A DNA stretch of 64,000 nt from Candidatus Nitrotoga sp. LAW (GCA_003402315.1 QFXI01000020.1:36625-100624); one strand, 5' to 3'. Positions 48,534 through 58,326 are shown, numbered from the stretch's first letter. Numbers and translations: made by a program. The notes: generated by a model from the sequence alone, not told the origin.

Positions 48534-49103
48534 ATGCGTTATTTAAATTACCTATTATTGGCTATCGTGCTAGGCGTAATGCAAGGGTGCTTTCCGATAG
48601 TTGCTGCGGGTGTCGGCGCGGGTGCGTTAATTTCATCAGATCGCCGTACTGCCGGTATTATTCTCGAAGATCAAAACATCGAGAGCAAGGCACTCAATCA
48701 AATAAATGTCCAATATAAAGATACCGTGTATGTAAATATCACCAGTTTTAATCGCCGTGTGCTCATTACTGGTCAAGTGCCTAATGAAAAAGCTAAAGCT
48801 GATATTGAAAAAATAGTTACAAGCTTGACGAATGTAAAAACTGTACATAATGAACTACAAATATCTTCTCTCACTGATCTATCGTGGCGCAGTAATGACG
48901 CTCTTATTACTAGCAACATTAAGTTGCGTTTTCTTAATAACAGCCGAGGATTTCAGCCTGAACATGTAAAAATAGTTACCGAAAATAGTTCGGTATTTCT
49001 GTTGGGCTTGGTTTATCACAAGGAAGCTGAAGCCGCCGCTGACATCGCTAGCAGCTCGCGTGGCGTGGAGCGTGTAGTAAAGGTGTTTGAATACCTCGAT
49101 TAA
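48534..49103 (+). CDS. BON-domain lipoprotein (DolP/YraP-like)
   Basis: 189 residues. Lipobox VMQGC (Cys about residue 19), then two BON domains (about 45-115 and 117-189) with VNITSFNRRVLITGQVPNE and VFLLGLVYHKEAEAAADIASSSRGVERVVKVFEYL. In E. coli DolP is an outer-membrane lipoprotein that supports BAM and envelope integrity. The order rsmI / yraN / (gmhA-diaA) / dolP is common; here the gmhA-like gene is missing between yraN and this gene. Confidence 0.9.
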   Translation: MRYLNYLLLAIVLGVMQGCFPIVAAGVGAGALISSDRRTAGIILEDQNIESKALNQINVQYKDTVYVNITSFNRRVLITGQVPNEKAKADIEKIVTSLTNVKTVHNELQISSLTDLSWRSNDALITSNIKLRFLNNSRGFQPEHVKIVTENSSVFLLGLVYHKEAEAAADIASSSRGVERVVKVFEYLD

Positions 49104-49263
49104 GGGCCGCTTGCTAATTCACTATGTTCCAAAGTTACAAGCAGAAAAAATTTCTAAGTGACAGTTTGTGCGAGAAAAGCTAAGGTGGCATGGAACACAA
49201 TGGTCTATTGCTGCCCCGCTATTTATTATTACGTTGCCGAACAAAGTATGTGTGTCCATCTGA

Positions 49264-49665
49264 ATGATCATGCTTAACCCTACCGAAATTACCCTGCATC
49301 AACAATCGAAGCTGCTGGAAATCGTCTTCGATGACGGCTCACGCTACCGCTTACCTTATGAGTTTCTGCGAGTGCATTCGCCTTCTGCCGCAGTACGTGG
49401 ACACGGCCCGAGCCAGGAGGTGCTACAGGTCGGCAAGCAATATGTGAATGTGATTGACGTGCAGCCGGTAGGCAGTTACGCCATCAAGTTGACTTTCGAT
49501 GATGGCCATAATACCGGCCTTTATTCTTGGGATTACTTGAATGAGCTTGGGAAATATCAGGATGGGTTGTGGCATGAATACTTAAGCAAATTGGCAGAGG
49601 CGGGAGAGAGCCGTGTTCCACATCATCCCGTAGATTTACTCGATAAACCCGAGGAAATAAAATGA
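49264..49665 (+). CDS. DUF971 family protein
   Basis: 133 residues. DUF971 (gamma-butyrobetaine hydroxylase N-terminal-like) with [43 protein letters not shown] and the later [21 protein letters not shown]. Stand-alone DUF971 proteins are linked to Fe-S cluster biology, not to carnitine synthesis. The stop overlaps the ubiE start by 4 bp. Confidence 0.88.
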   Translation: MIMLNPTEITLHQQSKLLEIVFDDGSRYRLPYEFLRVHSPSAAVRGHGPSQEVLQVGKQYVNVIDVQPVGSYAIKLTFDDGHNTGLYSWDYLNELGKYQDGLWHEYLSKLAEAGESRVPHHPVDLLDKPEEIK

Positions 49666-50396
49666 ACAAAACAACCCATTTCGGTTTCACGACTATTGCG
49701 GAAACAGAAAAAAGCGAGCGCGTAGCCCAGGTGTTCACATCCGTCGCCAGCAAATATGATGTCATGAACGACCTCATGTCAGTTGGCTTGCACCGGCTAT
49801 GGAAGCGTTTCGCTATCCAGATTAGCGGAGTGCGGGTGGGGGAGCGAGTGCTGGATGTGGCGGGTGGATCAGGCGACCTCTCCCGTCAGTTTGCCAAATG
49901 TGTCGGCAACAGCGGCCAAGTTTGGCTCACCGACATTAACAAAGCGATGTTACGCGTTGGCCGCGATCGCTTGATTGATGATGGTTTAAACATACCAGTT
50001 GCACAATGTGATGCGGAGAATTTGCCATTTCCATCTAATTATTTCAACTGTGTCAGCATTGCTTTCGGCCTGCGCAATGTGACTCATAAGGATGCTGCGC
50101 TACGTGAAATGCAGCGCGTGCTTAAGCCCGGGGGTCGCTTGCTGGTGCTGGAATTTTCCAAAGTGTGGCAGCCGCTGGAGCCGCTGTATGATGCCTATTC
50201 GTTCAAATTGCTGCCAAAGTTGGGCGAGTTGATCGCCAAGGATGCCGATAGTTATCGCTACCTGGCGGAATCTATCCGCATGCACCCCTCACAGGAGGAG
50301 CTTAAGCGCATGATGGAAGAAGCTGGACTCTCTCGTGTTGAATATTTTAATCTTAATGCTGGAATTGTGGCCCTGCACAGGGGATATAAAATTTAA
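49662..50396 (+). CDS. ubiE: Ubiquinone/menaquinone C-methyltransferase UbiE
   Basis: 244 residues. Class I SAM methyltransferase: [26 protein letters not shown] at the N-terminus, SAM motif [15 protein letters not shown] (about 66-80) and [28 protein letters not shown] (about 128-155). It methylates the C-2 position of demethylubiquinone-type precursors. The gene opens the ubiE-Tim44-ubiJ block. Confidence 0.97.
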   Translation: MNKTTHFGFTTIAETEKSERVAQVFTSVASKYDVMNDLMSVGLHRLWKRFAIQISGVRVGERVLDVAGGSGDLSRQFAKCVGNSGQVWLTDINKAMLRVGRDRLIDDGLNIPVAQCDAENLPFPSNYFNCVSIAFGLRNVTHKDAALREMQRVLKPGGRLLVLEFSKVWQPLEPLYDAYSFKLLPKLGELIAKDADSYRYLAESIRMHPSQEELKRMMEEAGLSRVEYFNLNAGIVALHRGYKI

Positions 50397-50616
50397 CCAG
50401 AATGTTTCACAAACTTCTACAGTGCACTCCGAATATTTTCAACTTAACTTGCTTCAGGCAGGCTGAGGAAGTTCAAGTCAGGATTTATATCCAAATATTT
50501 TAAGGACATAGCCAAACTGGTTAGCAAAATGAACCTTTGCATCGTGCAGTGTACTAAGAATGTAGTGTTATACTTTATTCGCTTTTTTTGTTGTTAACTA
50601 TTAAATGAGGTAACCC

Positions 50617-51462
50617 ATGAAACGTTTTCTATTGTTGTTAACTCTTACCCTGGCTAGTTTCTCTATGCTATCCGTAACCGCCGAAGCTAAGCGCATGGGC
50701 GGAGGAGGCAGCATTGGCCAGCAACGCACCATGAGTCCGCAGCAAGCGTCCAAGGCGCCCGCTGCGGCACCCGCCCCGGCAGCACCTGCGGCAGGTAATA
50801 AATGGCTTGGCCCGTTGGCCGGTTTGGCAATAGGTGCAGGCTTGGGGGCAATGTTTGCTGGCGGTCTAGGCGGTTTAGGTGGTGCAATGGGTGGTATTCT
50901 GATGGCGCTACTGGCCGCAGGTTTGGTGATGTTCCTGGTTTCACGGTTTCGCAAATCCCCGTCGCAGCAGCCTGCCATGCAATATGCAGGAAGCGGCGCA
51001 TCATCCTACCAGCCAGAATCGAGGCAGCAGCCATTTGCAGGCGGTAGCGCTGCAACTTCTGTTCCTTTAGCTAACAGCAGCAGTAACATTCCGGCAGATT
51101 TCCCGGCTGAAGCTTTTTTACGTAGCGCTAAGACTTCATTTATTCGCCTGCAGGCTGCAAATGACCGTAAGGATCTCAATGATATTCGTGAGTACACTAC
51201 GCCCGAAATGTTCGCCGAAATTTCTTTGCAGTTACAGGAACGCGGCGATGCACCCCAAAAAACCGATGTGCAGACAATCAACACTCAGATTGTCGAGGTA
51301 GTCAATGAAGGTGACTATGCCATTGCTAGTGTGCGTATGAGCGGCCAATTGCGCGAGAATAACGGTATGCTGGAAAACTTCGATGAAATTTGGCATGTGC
51401 AGAAGAACCTACGCGATGAAAAAGCGGTCTGGTTGCTATCCGGGATTCAGCAAGTAGCGTAA
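50617..51462 (+). CDS. Tim44-like domain protein
   Basis: 281 residues. Signal peptide (hydrophobic about 3-18, ending TAEA), a low-complexity Gln/Ala/Pro stretch, a Gly-rich membrane segment (about 66-108, GLGGLGGAMGGILMALLAAG) and a C-terminal Tim44-like domain (about 165-281, AFLRSAKTSFIRLQAANDRKDLNDIREYTTPEMFAEI). Tim44-like proteins of this type regularly lie between ubiE and ubiJ in betaproteobacteria and are thought to act at the membrane; the exact role is unknown. Confidence 0.85.
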   Translation: MKRFLLLLTLTLASFSMLSVTAEAKRMGGGGSIGQQRTMSPQQASKAPAAAPAPAAPAAGNKWLGPLAGLAIGAGLGAMFAGGLGGLGGAMGGILMALLAAGLVMFLVSRFRKSPSQQPAMQYAGSGASSYQPESRQQPFAGGSAATSVPLANSSSNIPADFPAEAFLRSAKTSFIRLQAANDRKDLNDIREYTTPEMFAEISLQLQERGDAPQKTDVQTINTQIVEVVNEGDYAIASVRMSGQLRENNGMLENFDEIWHVQKNLRDEKAVWLLSGIQQVA

Positions 51463-51464
51463 GT

Positions 51465-52040
51465 ATGTTGTTTCAGCCGACTGCCTCTGCCCTTAACCAC
51501 TTACTTACTCAAAGTGGCTGGGCGTTACAGCGGTTGGTAATCCATGCAGGCAAAACGGCGCGCTTTACCATCGCGCCGTTTTATTTTTCATATACTATTC
51601 AAAGTGATGGCACGCTTTGTGCTGCCGCAGCCGATGTAAATGCCGATGCAAGTTGCACCATCCCGCCTTCATTGCTGCCGCGTTTGGCAGTGCATGATGA
51701 AGCGGCTTTTGCGCAAATTGAAAGTTGCGGTGATACCACGCTGCTCGCCGAAATTTTTTATCTCAGTCGTCATTTGCACTGGGATGCAGCAGAAGACTTA
51801 AGCCATGTGACTGGCGATATCGCTGCCGAGCGTATCGTGCAATATGCCAAGGCTGGCCAGCAATATATTCAGGACGCTGCCTTCAACCTGTCGCAAGCGC
51901 TGGCAGAATACTGGACGGAAGAGTCCCCCCCGCTGCTTGCTAAATCCACTCATATTGCAGACTTCGTGCAACAGACGGACAAGCTGCGCGATGACGTAGC
52001 GCGGTTGGAACAACGCATCAATCGATTATCTAATTCCTGA
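51465..52040 (+). CDS. ubiJ: Ubiquinone biosynthesis accessory factor UbiJ (SCP2 domain)
   Basis: 191 residues. An N-terminal SCP2 sterol-carrier-like domain (about 15-115) and a C-terminal helical tail (LRDDVARLEQRINRL coiled coil). UbiJ binds quinone precursors and is part of the soluble ubiquinone-synthesis complex. It starts 2 bp after the Tim44-like gene. Normally ubiB follows; here the next 59 bp lead into a MITE-like element and no ubiB is seen in the window. Confidence 0.87.
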   Translation: MLFQPTASALNHLLTQSGWALQRLVIHAGKTARFTIAPFYFSYTIQSDGTLCAAAADVNADASCTIPPSLLPRLAVHDEAAFAQIESCGDTTLLAEIFYLSRHLHWDAAEDLSHVTGDIAAERIVQYAKAGQQYIQDAAFNLSQALAEYWTEESPPLLAKSTHIADFVQQTDKLRDDVARLEQRINRLSNS

Positions 52041-52098
52041 AAATCCCTGCTAGTTTCTACAATATGCCGTAATACATTTAACGGCTCTTTGAAAGTTA

Positions 52099-52222
52099 CT
52101 ATTGATCTGGCCTGATTTATCCGTGGCCCACGTATGAGAAACGCTCGTGTAAGTCAATAAATACAAGTTCGATAAGCGGGTTAAACTGAGCGGCTCACGG
52201 ACAAATCGGGCCGAGTCTATAG
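52099..52222. mobile_element. MITE-like element with about 30-bp terminal inverted repeats
   Basis: The left end CTATTGATCTGGCCTGATTT and its continuation ATCCGTGG match the reverse of the right end, which reads CTATAGACTCGGCCCGATTT then GTCCGTGAG from the other strand; a core of 17 bp agrees at 15 positions. The element is 124 bp and has no coding frame. TA dinucleotides occur at both ends, as for IS630/Tc1-type insertion. The right-end sequence recurs, diverged, just upstream of the IS630-type gene at 63930 and inside the transposase remnant near 60118. Confidence 0.6.
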
Positions 52223-52254
52223 GTTGCCGGGTTGGCGAATACTGGGATGATTTT

Positions 52255-52743
52255 TTATATCGCGTCCATATAGAAGCGAGTGTCTGATTTTAATTCTTCG
52301 TATATCCGGTAATTTGTTTCCATCATGCCAAGAGCTTCATATGTATTTCTGGCAAGAATATTGGTTTTTTCCACGTACAGGCGAAACCCGCAAATACTTG
52401 GATTATTATTCGCAGACTCTCGAATAAAATGATAAAGCTTGGTATAAATTCCCTTGCGGCGCTCATCCGGCTTGATGTAGACGCTTTGAATCCACCAAAA
52501 CAGACCATTTCGCCAATCGCTCCATTCCGCAGTTACCATCAGTGATCCGATAACCTCATTGTCGCGCTCAGCAACCACATAAAAACCAAGGTCAGGATTG
52601 TTTAAAAGTTTATTGACGCCCTTAGATATTACTTCCGGAATTAATTTTTTCTGTTCTGTTTCAAGGGCCATAGCCCGATTAAATTCGGTTATAGCTAACG
52701 CATCACGCATTTCAGCCAGACGGATCAATATTTCATTAGGCAT
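52255..52743 (-). CDS. GNAT-family N-acetyltransferase
   Basis: 162 residues. GNAT fold with the acetyl-CoA-binding motif as VYIKPDERRKGIYTKLYHFIRE (R/Q-x-x-G-x-G/A type with RRKGIY, about 96-117), preceded by VIGSLMVTAEWSDWRNGLFWWIQSV and followed by GFRLYVEKTNILARNTYEALGMMETNYRIYEE. The substrate cannot be predicted. It sits between the MITE and the LysR gene on the same strand as the latter. Confidence 0.85.
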   Translation of the reverse strand: MPNEILIRLAEMRDALAITEFNRAMALETEQKKLIPEVISKGVNKLLNNPDLGFYVVAERDNEVIGSLMVTAEWSDWRNGLFWWIQSVYIKPDERRKGIYTKLYHFIRESANNNPSICGFRLYVEKTNILARNTYEALGMMETNYRIYEELKSDTRFYMDAI

Positions 52744-52820
52744 ATTATTATTTCTGATGCAGGAACATCATGCTAATCGGTGTACTTTCTTCAGAGTTAA
52801 ATTGGCACGACCATACAAAT

Positions 52821-53681
52821 TTAATTCTTAGTTTTTTGTCGCTCAATAACAGCCAATGAACGTAAGCTTTCTAGCACCTGTTGTAAAACAGTGGAATCAC
52901 TTTCACGTGGAAACATCATATAAGCTGGTAATTTAAACTGCATACTGCCAGGTACAACAAACAATTTTTTAGCCTGAATGAAAGGTTCAGCTATACGTGT
53001 AGGAAGAAAACATGATCCGCCATTACTTATGATTAGCTGTACTCCAAGCCAGCCGATATTCACAACTTGGGGAGGGTGTTCCATATCAGGGCAATAATTA
53101 TTATGCCACTCGTAAAATATCGGTCCCCAATCTACATAAATATAATCTTCATTTGGCCAGGGTTTTTCCGGATCGGTGGTCACTAACGTTAGTGTTTCAT
53201 CAAATAAATACTCAATCTGGAGGCCAGGGTTTTGTTGTGGCGTGTACATCATGCTCACATCCATTCTGCCTTCAATGAGACCACGAATTAAATCTTCTTC
53301 GAAGCCAATTTCACTACGAATAGAAATATCCGGCACCAGAACACGCATTGCGCCAACCCATCGGGGCAATAATTCTTCCCACAAGGCGATTCGAGCTCCC
53401 ACAGTAATACTGGCGTGGAAACGGCTAGGCAATCTAATATCATGCCGCGCTTGTTCCAGTGTTAATAAAAAAGATTTCGCATGACGAAAGAAACGTTGCC
53501 CTGCGAGTGTTAATGTTGCACCGGAACGATTACGCACAAACAAGGTAACGCCAAGATAGGCTTCCAGTCTTTGTATGCGTGTGCTGACAGTTGATTGGGT
53601 AACATACAACCTATTGGCAGCTTCAAGGAAGCTATTATTGGCGACCACACCCAGAAAAGTTCTAATCTGATCTATGTCCAT
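52821..53681 (-). CDS. LysR-family transcriptional regulator of the adjacent RND efflux operon
   Basis: 286 residues from the ATG at 53681 (MDIDQIRTFLGVV), where LysR proteins normally start; an in-frame ATG at 53747 would add 22 residues. Helix-turn-helix: ANNSFLEAANRLYVTQSTVSTRIQRLEAYLGVTLF (about 14-48), then the effector-binding domain. It is divergent from the RND operon, 340 bp away, as MexT-type activators often are, so it probably controls that operon. A perfect palindrome with 10-bp arms lies directly before its start, suggesting autoregulation. No clear Shine-Dalgarno is visible. Confidence 0.85.
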   Translation of the reverse strand: MDIDQIRTFLGVVANNSFLEAANRLYVTQSTVSTRIQRLEAYLGVTLFVRNRSGATLTLAGQRFFRHAKSFLLTLEQARHDIRLPSRFHASITVGARIALWEELLPRWVGAMRVLVPDISIRSEIGFEEDLIRGLIEGRMDVSMMYTPQQNPGLQIEYLFDETLTLVTTDPEKPWPNEDYIYVDWGPIFYEWHNNYCPDMEHPPQVVNIGWLGVQLIISNGGSCFLPTRIAEPFIQAKKLFVVPGSMQFKLPAYMMFPRESDSTVLQQVLESLRSLAVIERQKTKN

Positions 53682-53684
53682 AAG

Positions 53685-53711
53685 TTTAGTATCGGATATA
53701 TCGATACTAAA
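53685..53711. promoter_or_regulatory. 27-bp perfect interrupted palindrome at the LysR start
   Basis: TTTAGTATCG (53685-53694) and CGATACTAAA (53702-53711) are exact complements separated by 7 bp. The element contains the T-N11-A LysR core pattern and ends 4 nt from the LysR start codon, the position for negative autoregulation. Further short inverted elements lie in the divergent spacer (TGAGCTT/AAGCTCA at 53767-53794 and GTACCGGTAC at 53803-53812). Confidence 0.6.
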
Positions 53712-54024
53712 GTCCAATAAAAATCGTTTGTCTAATACCACATTCATAATTTACATTACATCACATTGAGCTTACGGGCACCTTTAAAAGCTCATTGTCT
53801 CTGTACCGGTACGCGTAACTAAATAAGTTGAGCGACCTAATTTTAAGTGCATTGATGAAGTAGCTGAATAGACGGGAAGAGAAATTAAAGAACTTTATCT
53901 GGCAGCATTCAGATTTGTAAACAACAAATTAAACTGGTGTGCCATAACGATTCTGGCAAATCTTAATAATTGACAGTTAGCAAAATACTTTGCTCCCTTA
54001 CAACAACCTAAACGCCATAAAAAA

Positions 54025-55128
54025 ATGATCACTAAATCATCCGTAGTTCTAGGCTTAATCGCCACCTTATTTTTGAGTGGATGTCATCTTCAGGCAGAAA
54101 CTGAGATACATAAAGAACATAAAGACATACCAAAATATGGGGCAACTACCCCGTTCCGAGAAGACACTTTCGTCATGAAAGATTATGTCTGTCAGATTCA
54201 GGCCATTAGGCACATTGAGGTACGCTCTTTGGAAAAGGGCTACTTACAGGATATTTTTGTGGATGAAGGGCAATTGATAAAAAAGGGGCAGCCCATGTTC
54301 AAAATCATGCCCAATATCTATCAGGCAGAACTTCTAAAAGCGCAAGCCGAAGCGCAAAATATGAATATCGAATACCTTAATACCAAAGGTTTGGCTGATG
54401 AAAATATCGTATCACCCAATGAATTGGCTTTGGCAAAAGCAAAATTAGATAAGGCCAGAGCGGAAGTGAAGATGGCGGAAACCCGTTTAGGTTTCACCGA
54501 TATTAAAGCACCTTTTGAAGGAATTATGGATCATTTAGCCGCTAGGGTCGGCAGCCTTCTCGATGAAGGTGCGGTATTGACGACACTGTCTGACGTCAGC
54601 CAATTGTGGGTCTATTTTAATGTCCCAGAAGCCCAATACCTAGATTTTAAGACGCAAAAAAAAGAAAAAATCGGTGAAGCAGTACAGCTAAGAATGGCAG
54701 ATGGCGAGATTTTCAATCAAAAGGGTGTCATTGAGGCAATTGTAGGAGATTTTAATAATACTTCCGGTAATATCCAATTCCGTGCCTTGTTCGCTAACCC
54801 GGATAAAATTCTCAGGCATGGTGAGACAGGAACCATTCTAATGGCCATGCCTTACCCCAACGCCATGCTCATTCCCCAAAAAGCGACGTTTGAAATCATG
54901 GATAAAACATATGTCTATGTCATCAATAAAGAAGACAAAGTGGAGCAAAGGCTTATCCATATAGAGGCCGAATTGCCACAGCTGTTTATTGTTAAAGATG
55001 GCCTGAATGACACTGACAGGATTTTGCTCGAAGGTATACGCAAAGTTCGTCCTGGAGAAAAGGTGCAGATCGATTTAAGGTCGCCCCAAATGGTTCGCTC
55101 AGAATTGAAGAAATTGCATACAGAGTAA
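54025..55128 (+). CDS. RND efflux periplasmic adaptor (membrane fusion lipoprotein)
   Basis: 367 residues. Lipoprotein signal with LSGC (Cys about residue 20), then the adaptor architecture: beta-barrel/lipoyl half-motif VRSLEKGYLQDIFVDEGQLIKKGQPMF (about 68-94), alpha-hairpin (about 98-150), second lipoyl half FEGIMDHLAARVGSLLDEGAVL and membrane-proximal domain. It links the RND pump to the outer-membrane channel. It is the first of three genes in adaptor-pump-channel order, spaced 21 bp from the pump. Confidence 0.92.
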   Translation: MITKSSVVLGLIATLFLSGCHLQAETEIHKEHKDIPKYGATTPFREDTFVMKDYVCQIQAIRHIEVRSLEKGYLQDIFVDEGQLIKKGQPMFKIMPNIYQAELLKAQAEAQNMNIEYLNTKGLADENIVSPNELALAKAKLDKARAEVKMAETRLGFTDIKAPFEGIMDHLAARVGSLLDEGAVLTTLSDVSQLWVYFNVPEAQYLDFKTQKKEKIGEAVQLRMADGEIFNQKGVIEAIVGDFNNTSGNIQFRALFANPDKILRHGETGTILMAMPYPNAMLIPQKATFEIMDKTYVYVINKEDKVEQRLIHIEAELPQLFIVKDGLNDTDRILLEGIRKVRPGEKVQIDLRSPQMVRSELKKLHTE

Positions 55129-55149
55129 CCTTTCAGTCAGGATTAAATC

Positions 55150-58100
55150 ATGTTTAATATTTTTCTCAAGCGACCTGTAATGGCGATCGTGTTATCGCTG
55201 ATGTTCTTGTTTATGGGGTTTGTGGCAATGAAATCATTGCCCGTTTCCCAGTTTCCAGATATTGCGCCGCCGCGGGTCACGGTTTCGATATCATTTCCCG
55301 GTTCCAGCGCCGATGTATTGGTGAAATCGTCCCTGATTATGTTAGAACGCGCTATCAATGGCGTGCCCGGCATGAAATACATCACTTCGGATGCGACCAG
55401 CGCTGGCGAAGCGACCATTCAAGTGTATTTCAATCTAGGTGTCGATCCCAATGTCGCGATGGTTAACGTGAAGACGCGCGTGGATCAGATGATGAGCAGA
55501 CTGCCCACACTGGTGCAGCTGGAAGGTGTGATCGTCAACTTCGTCCAGCCTAGCATGCTCATGTATGTCAACCTCTTCAGCAAAGACAAAAACGCCGATC
55601 AGAAGCTTCTATTTAATTATGCCTACGTCAATGTTATTCCGGAAATTCAGCGTATTACTGGAATCGCCCAAGCAACCATATTGGGCGCCCGCCAATATGC
55701 GATGCGGATTTGGCTGAATCCGGAACGGATGCGAGCCTATAGCGTTTCGTCAGAGGAGGTGATGGATGCCATCGGGAGTCAAAGCATTATCGGACGTCCG
55801 GGTCGACTGGGACAAAGCACAGGCATGGCCGCCCAATCCAAAGAGTATGTGCTGGTCTATAAAGGACGTTTCACCAAGCCGGAAGAATACGGAGACATTA
55901 TTATCCGGTCTACCCCGACAGGCGAGATTCTGCGTATTAAAGATGTCGCCATGGTTGATCTAAATAGCGAGTTTTATAATATTTTTTCTGATAAAGACGG
56001 GTACCCTTCGGCGTCCATCGTACTTAAGCAAAACTACGGTACGAATGCCCAAAAAGTCATAGAGAATGTGAAGGAAAAACTGGCAGAAATGAAAAAGTCC
56101 TTCCCGGAGGGCATGGAATACGAAATCAATTATGATGTGTCGCGTTTCGTTGATGCGTCCATCGAAAAAGTGCTCCACACCTTGGTGGAAGCCTTCTTAC
56201 TGGTCTCTTTGGTGGTCTTTCTTTTCCTTGGCGACTGGCGTTCTACCTTGATCCCGGTTCTGGCGGTACCGGTTTCGCTGGTCGGTGCATTCGCCGTTAT
56301 GTCTGCGTTCGGGCTTTCCATCAACCTGATTACCTTGTTTGCCTTAGTGTTGGCTATCGGTATTGTGGTTGATGATGCCATTGTGGTGGTAGAAGCTGTG
56401 CATGCAAAAATGGCAGCCGAGAATTGCAGCCCTTATGTAGCCTCCCGTAAAGTATTGGGGGAAATCGGTGGCGCCATTATAGCGATTACGCTGGTCATGG
56501 TGTCGGTGTTCATTCCTATTGCCTTTATGCCAGGGCCGGTTGGGGTGTTTTATCGACAGTTCGCTATCGCGATGGCGTCGTCGATCATTATTTCAGCAGT
56601 CGTGGCTTTATCGCTCGCCCCGGTACTGTGTGCCATGATTCTTAAAAACACCCACGGCCAGCCGAAACGGAAAAACCCAATCAACCTTTTCATCGATGGC
56701 TTTAACTCTGTTTTTGAAAAGGTCACTGGGCGTTACATCAAATTGTTGAATGTCACGGTCACCCGGCGCATTGTCACGGTTTTGGTGTTGGCCGGGTTTG
56801 GCTTCGGTATTTTTATGATTGATAAAACCTTGCCTGAGGGCTTTATTCCCGGCGAAGACCAAAGCATGATTTATGCGATTATCCAAACACCGCCTGGCTC
56901 AACCATCGAAGTGACCAACAGAGTGGCACAGCAACTGGAAGTGATAGCATCAAAAATCGAAGGCGTACAATCGGTTTCTTCTTTAGCCGGCTACGAGATA
57001 CTCACTGAAGGCCGCGGATCGAATGCAGGTACCAGTATTATCAACCTGAAAGATTGGTCGCAACGTAAAAATTCGGTACAAAATGTTATCCACGAGTTGG
57101 AGGAAAAAGCCCATAACTTGGGCGCAATCATTGAGTTTTTTCAACCTCCGGCAGTGCCAGGATATGGAGCGGCATCGGGCTTGGCGTTTCGCTTATTGGA
57201 CAAGACATTAGACACGGATTATTTCGAGTTCGATAAAATTAACCAAGCGTTTATGGACGCGATGCGTAAACGTAAGGAACTGACCGGCTTGTTTACCTTT
57301 TATGCGTCCAATTATCCGCAATACGAACTGGTCATCGACAATAAATTGGCCATGCAAAAAGGAGTTAGCATCGAAAAAGCGATGAATCACTTGGACATCA
57401 TGATTGGCAGTACCTATGAACAAGGCTTTATTCGCTTCAATAACTTTTTTAAGGTCTATGCCCAGGCTTTGCCGGAATTCCGGCGTTCCCCTGAGGATGT
57501 GTTGAAATACTTTGTGAAAAACGATAAAGGCGAAATGGTGCCGTACTCCGCCTTTATGACTATGGTGAAAAAGCAGGGACCCAACGAGATCACACGTTAT
57601 AACCTTTATAACTCGGCGGCGATCCGTGCCGAGCCTGCAGCGGGTTATACCACTGGTGCGGCCATTAAGGCAGTTGAAGAGGTTGCGAAAGCCACTTTAC
57701 CGCAGGGTTTTGACGTTGCCTGGGAAGGTTTGTCATTTGACGAAGCCCTCCGGGGCAATGAAGCCCTGGTGATCTTCGCGATCGTTATCATGTTTGTTTA
57801 CCTGGTGTTAGCCGCACAATACGAAAGCTTTGTTTTGCCTTTGGTCGTGCTATGTTCGCTACCCCCTGGTATTTTCGGTGCTTTCTTATTGTTAAAAGGA
57901 TTAGGGCTTGCCAATGATGTCTATTCTCAATTGGGAATGATTATGTTAATTGGTTTGCTTGGCAAAAATGCGGTATTGATTGTCGAATTTGCAACCCAGA
58001 AGCAAACCCAAGGCATGACTGTTTTAGAAGCGACGATTGCGGGTGCAAAAGAGCGCTTTCGCCCGATTTTGATGACCTCCTTTGCTTTTATAGCCGGGCT

Positions 58101-58326
58101 GGTACCTTTAGCGATGGCTACGGGGGCGGGAGCAGTCGGCAACAGGACAATTGGTACCTCAGCGCTGGGTGGGATGCTTTTCGGTACCGTGTTTGGTGTC
58201 ATCATTATTCCAGGGCTTTATTATATTTTTGCCAAAATGATAGAAGGAAAAAAATTAATTCAACATCAAGACCTTGATCCTTTAACCGAAACTTATCACT
58301 ACGGCCCAAATGACAACGAAAACTAA
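55150..58326 (+). CDS. RND multidrug efflux pump, HAE1 family (AcrB/MexF-like)
   Basis: 1058 residues, normal for the family. Twelve membrane helices in the standard 1+5+1+5 pattern with two large periplasmic loops. The proton relay Asp pair is visible in LAIGIVVDDAIVVVEAVHAKM (helix 4), and the start MFNIFLKRPVMAIVLSLMFLFMGF is typical. It is closest in feel to MexF-type pumps because of the MexT-like regulator and gene order. Substrates cannot be told from the sequence. The end overlaps the channel gene by 17 bp. Confidence 0.95.
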   Translation: MFNIFLKRPVMAIVLSLMFLFMGFVAMKSLPVSQFPDIAPPRVTVSISFPGSSADVLVKSSLIMLERAINGVPGMKYITSDATSAGEATIQVYFNLGVDPNVAMVNVKTRVDQMMSRLPTLVQLEGVIVNFVQPSMLMYVNLFSKDKNADQKLLFNYAYVNVIPEIQRITGIAQATILGARQYAMRIWLNPERMRAYSVSSEEVMDAIGSQSIIGRPGRLGQSTGMAAQSKEYVLVYKGRFTKPEEYGDIIIRSTPTGEILRIKDVAMVDLNSEFYNIFSDKDGYPSASIVLKQNYGTNAQKVIENVKEKLAEMKKSFPEGMEYEINYDVSRFVDASIEKVLHTLVEAFLLVSLVVFLFLGDWRSTLIPVLAVPVSLVGAFAVMSAFGLSINLITLFALVLAIGIVVDDAIVVVEAVHAKMAAENCSPYVASRKVLGEIGGAIIAITLVMVSVFIPIAFMPGPVGVFYRQFAIAMASSIIISAVVALSLAPVLCAMILKNTHGQPKRKNPINLFIDGFNSVFEKVTGRYIKLLNVTVTRRIVTVLVLAGFGFGIFMIDKTLPEGFIPGEDQSMIYAIIQTPPGSTIEVTNRVAQQLEVIASKIEGVQSVSSLAGYEILTEGRGSNAGTSIINLKDWSQRKNSVQNVIHELEEKAHNLGAIIEFFQPPAVPGYGAASGLAFRLLDKTLDTDYFEFDKINQAFMDAMRKRKELTGLFTFYASNYPQYELVIDNKLAMQKGVSIEKAMNHLDIMIGSTYEQGFIRFNNFFKVYAQALPEFRRSPEDVLKYFVKNDKGEMVPYSAFMTMVKKQGPNEITRYNLYNSAAIRAEPAAGYTTGAAIKAVEEVAKATLPQGFDVAWEGLSFDEALRGNEALVIFAIVIMFVYLVLAAQYESFVLPLVVLCSLPPGIFGAFLLLKGLGLANDVYSQLGMIMLIGLLGKNAVLIVEFATQKQTQGMTVLEATIAGAKERFRPILMTSFAFIAGLVPLAMATGAGAVGNRTIGTSALGGMLFGTVFGVIIIPGLYYIFAKMIEGKKLIQHQDLDPLTETYHYGPNDNEN

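Noticed and set aside
52821..53747. Longer LysR start at 53747
   Set aside because: LysR proteins begin close to the MDIDQIRTFL text; the extra 22 residues cross a perfect palindrome that is better explained as an operator.
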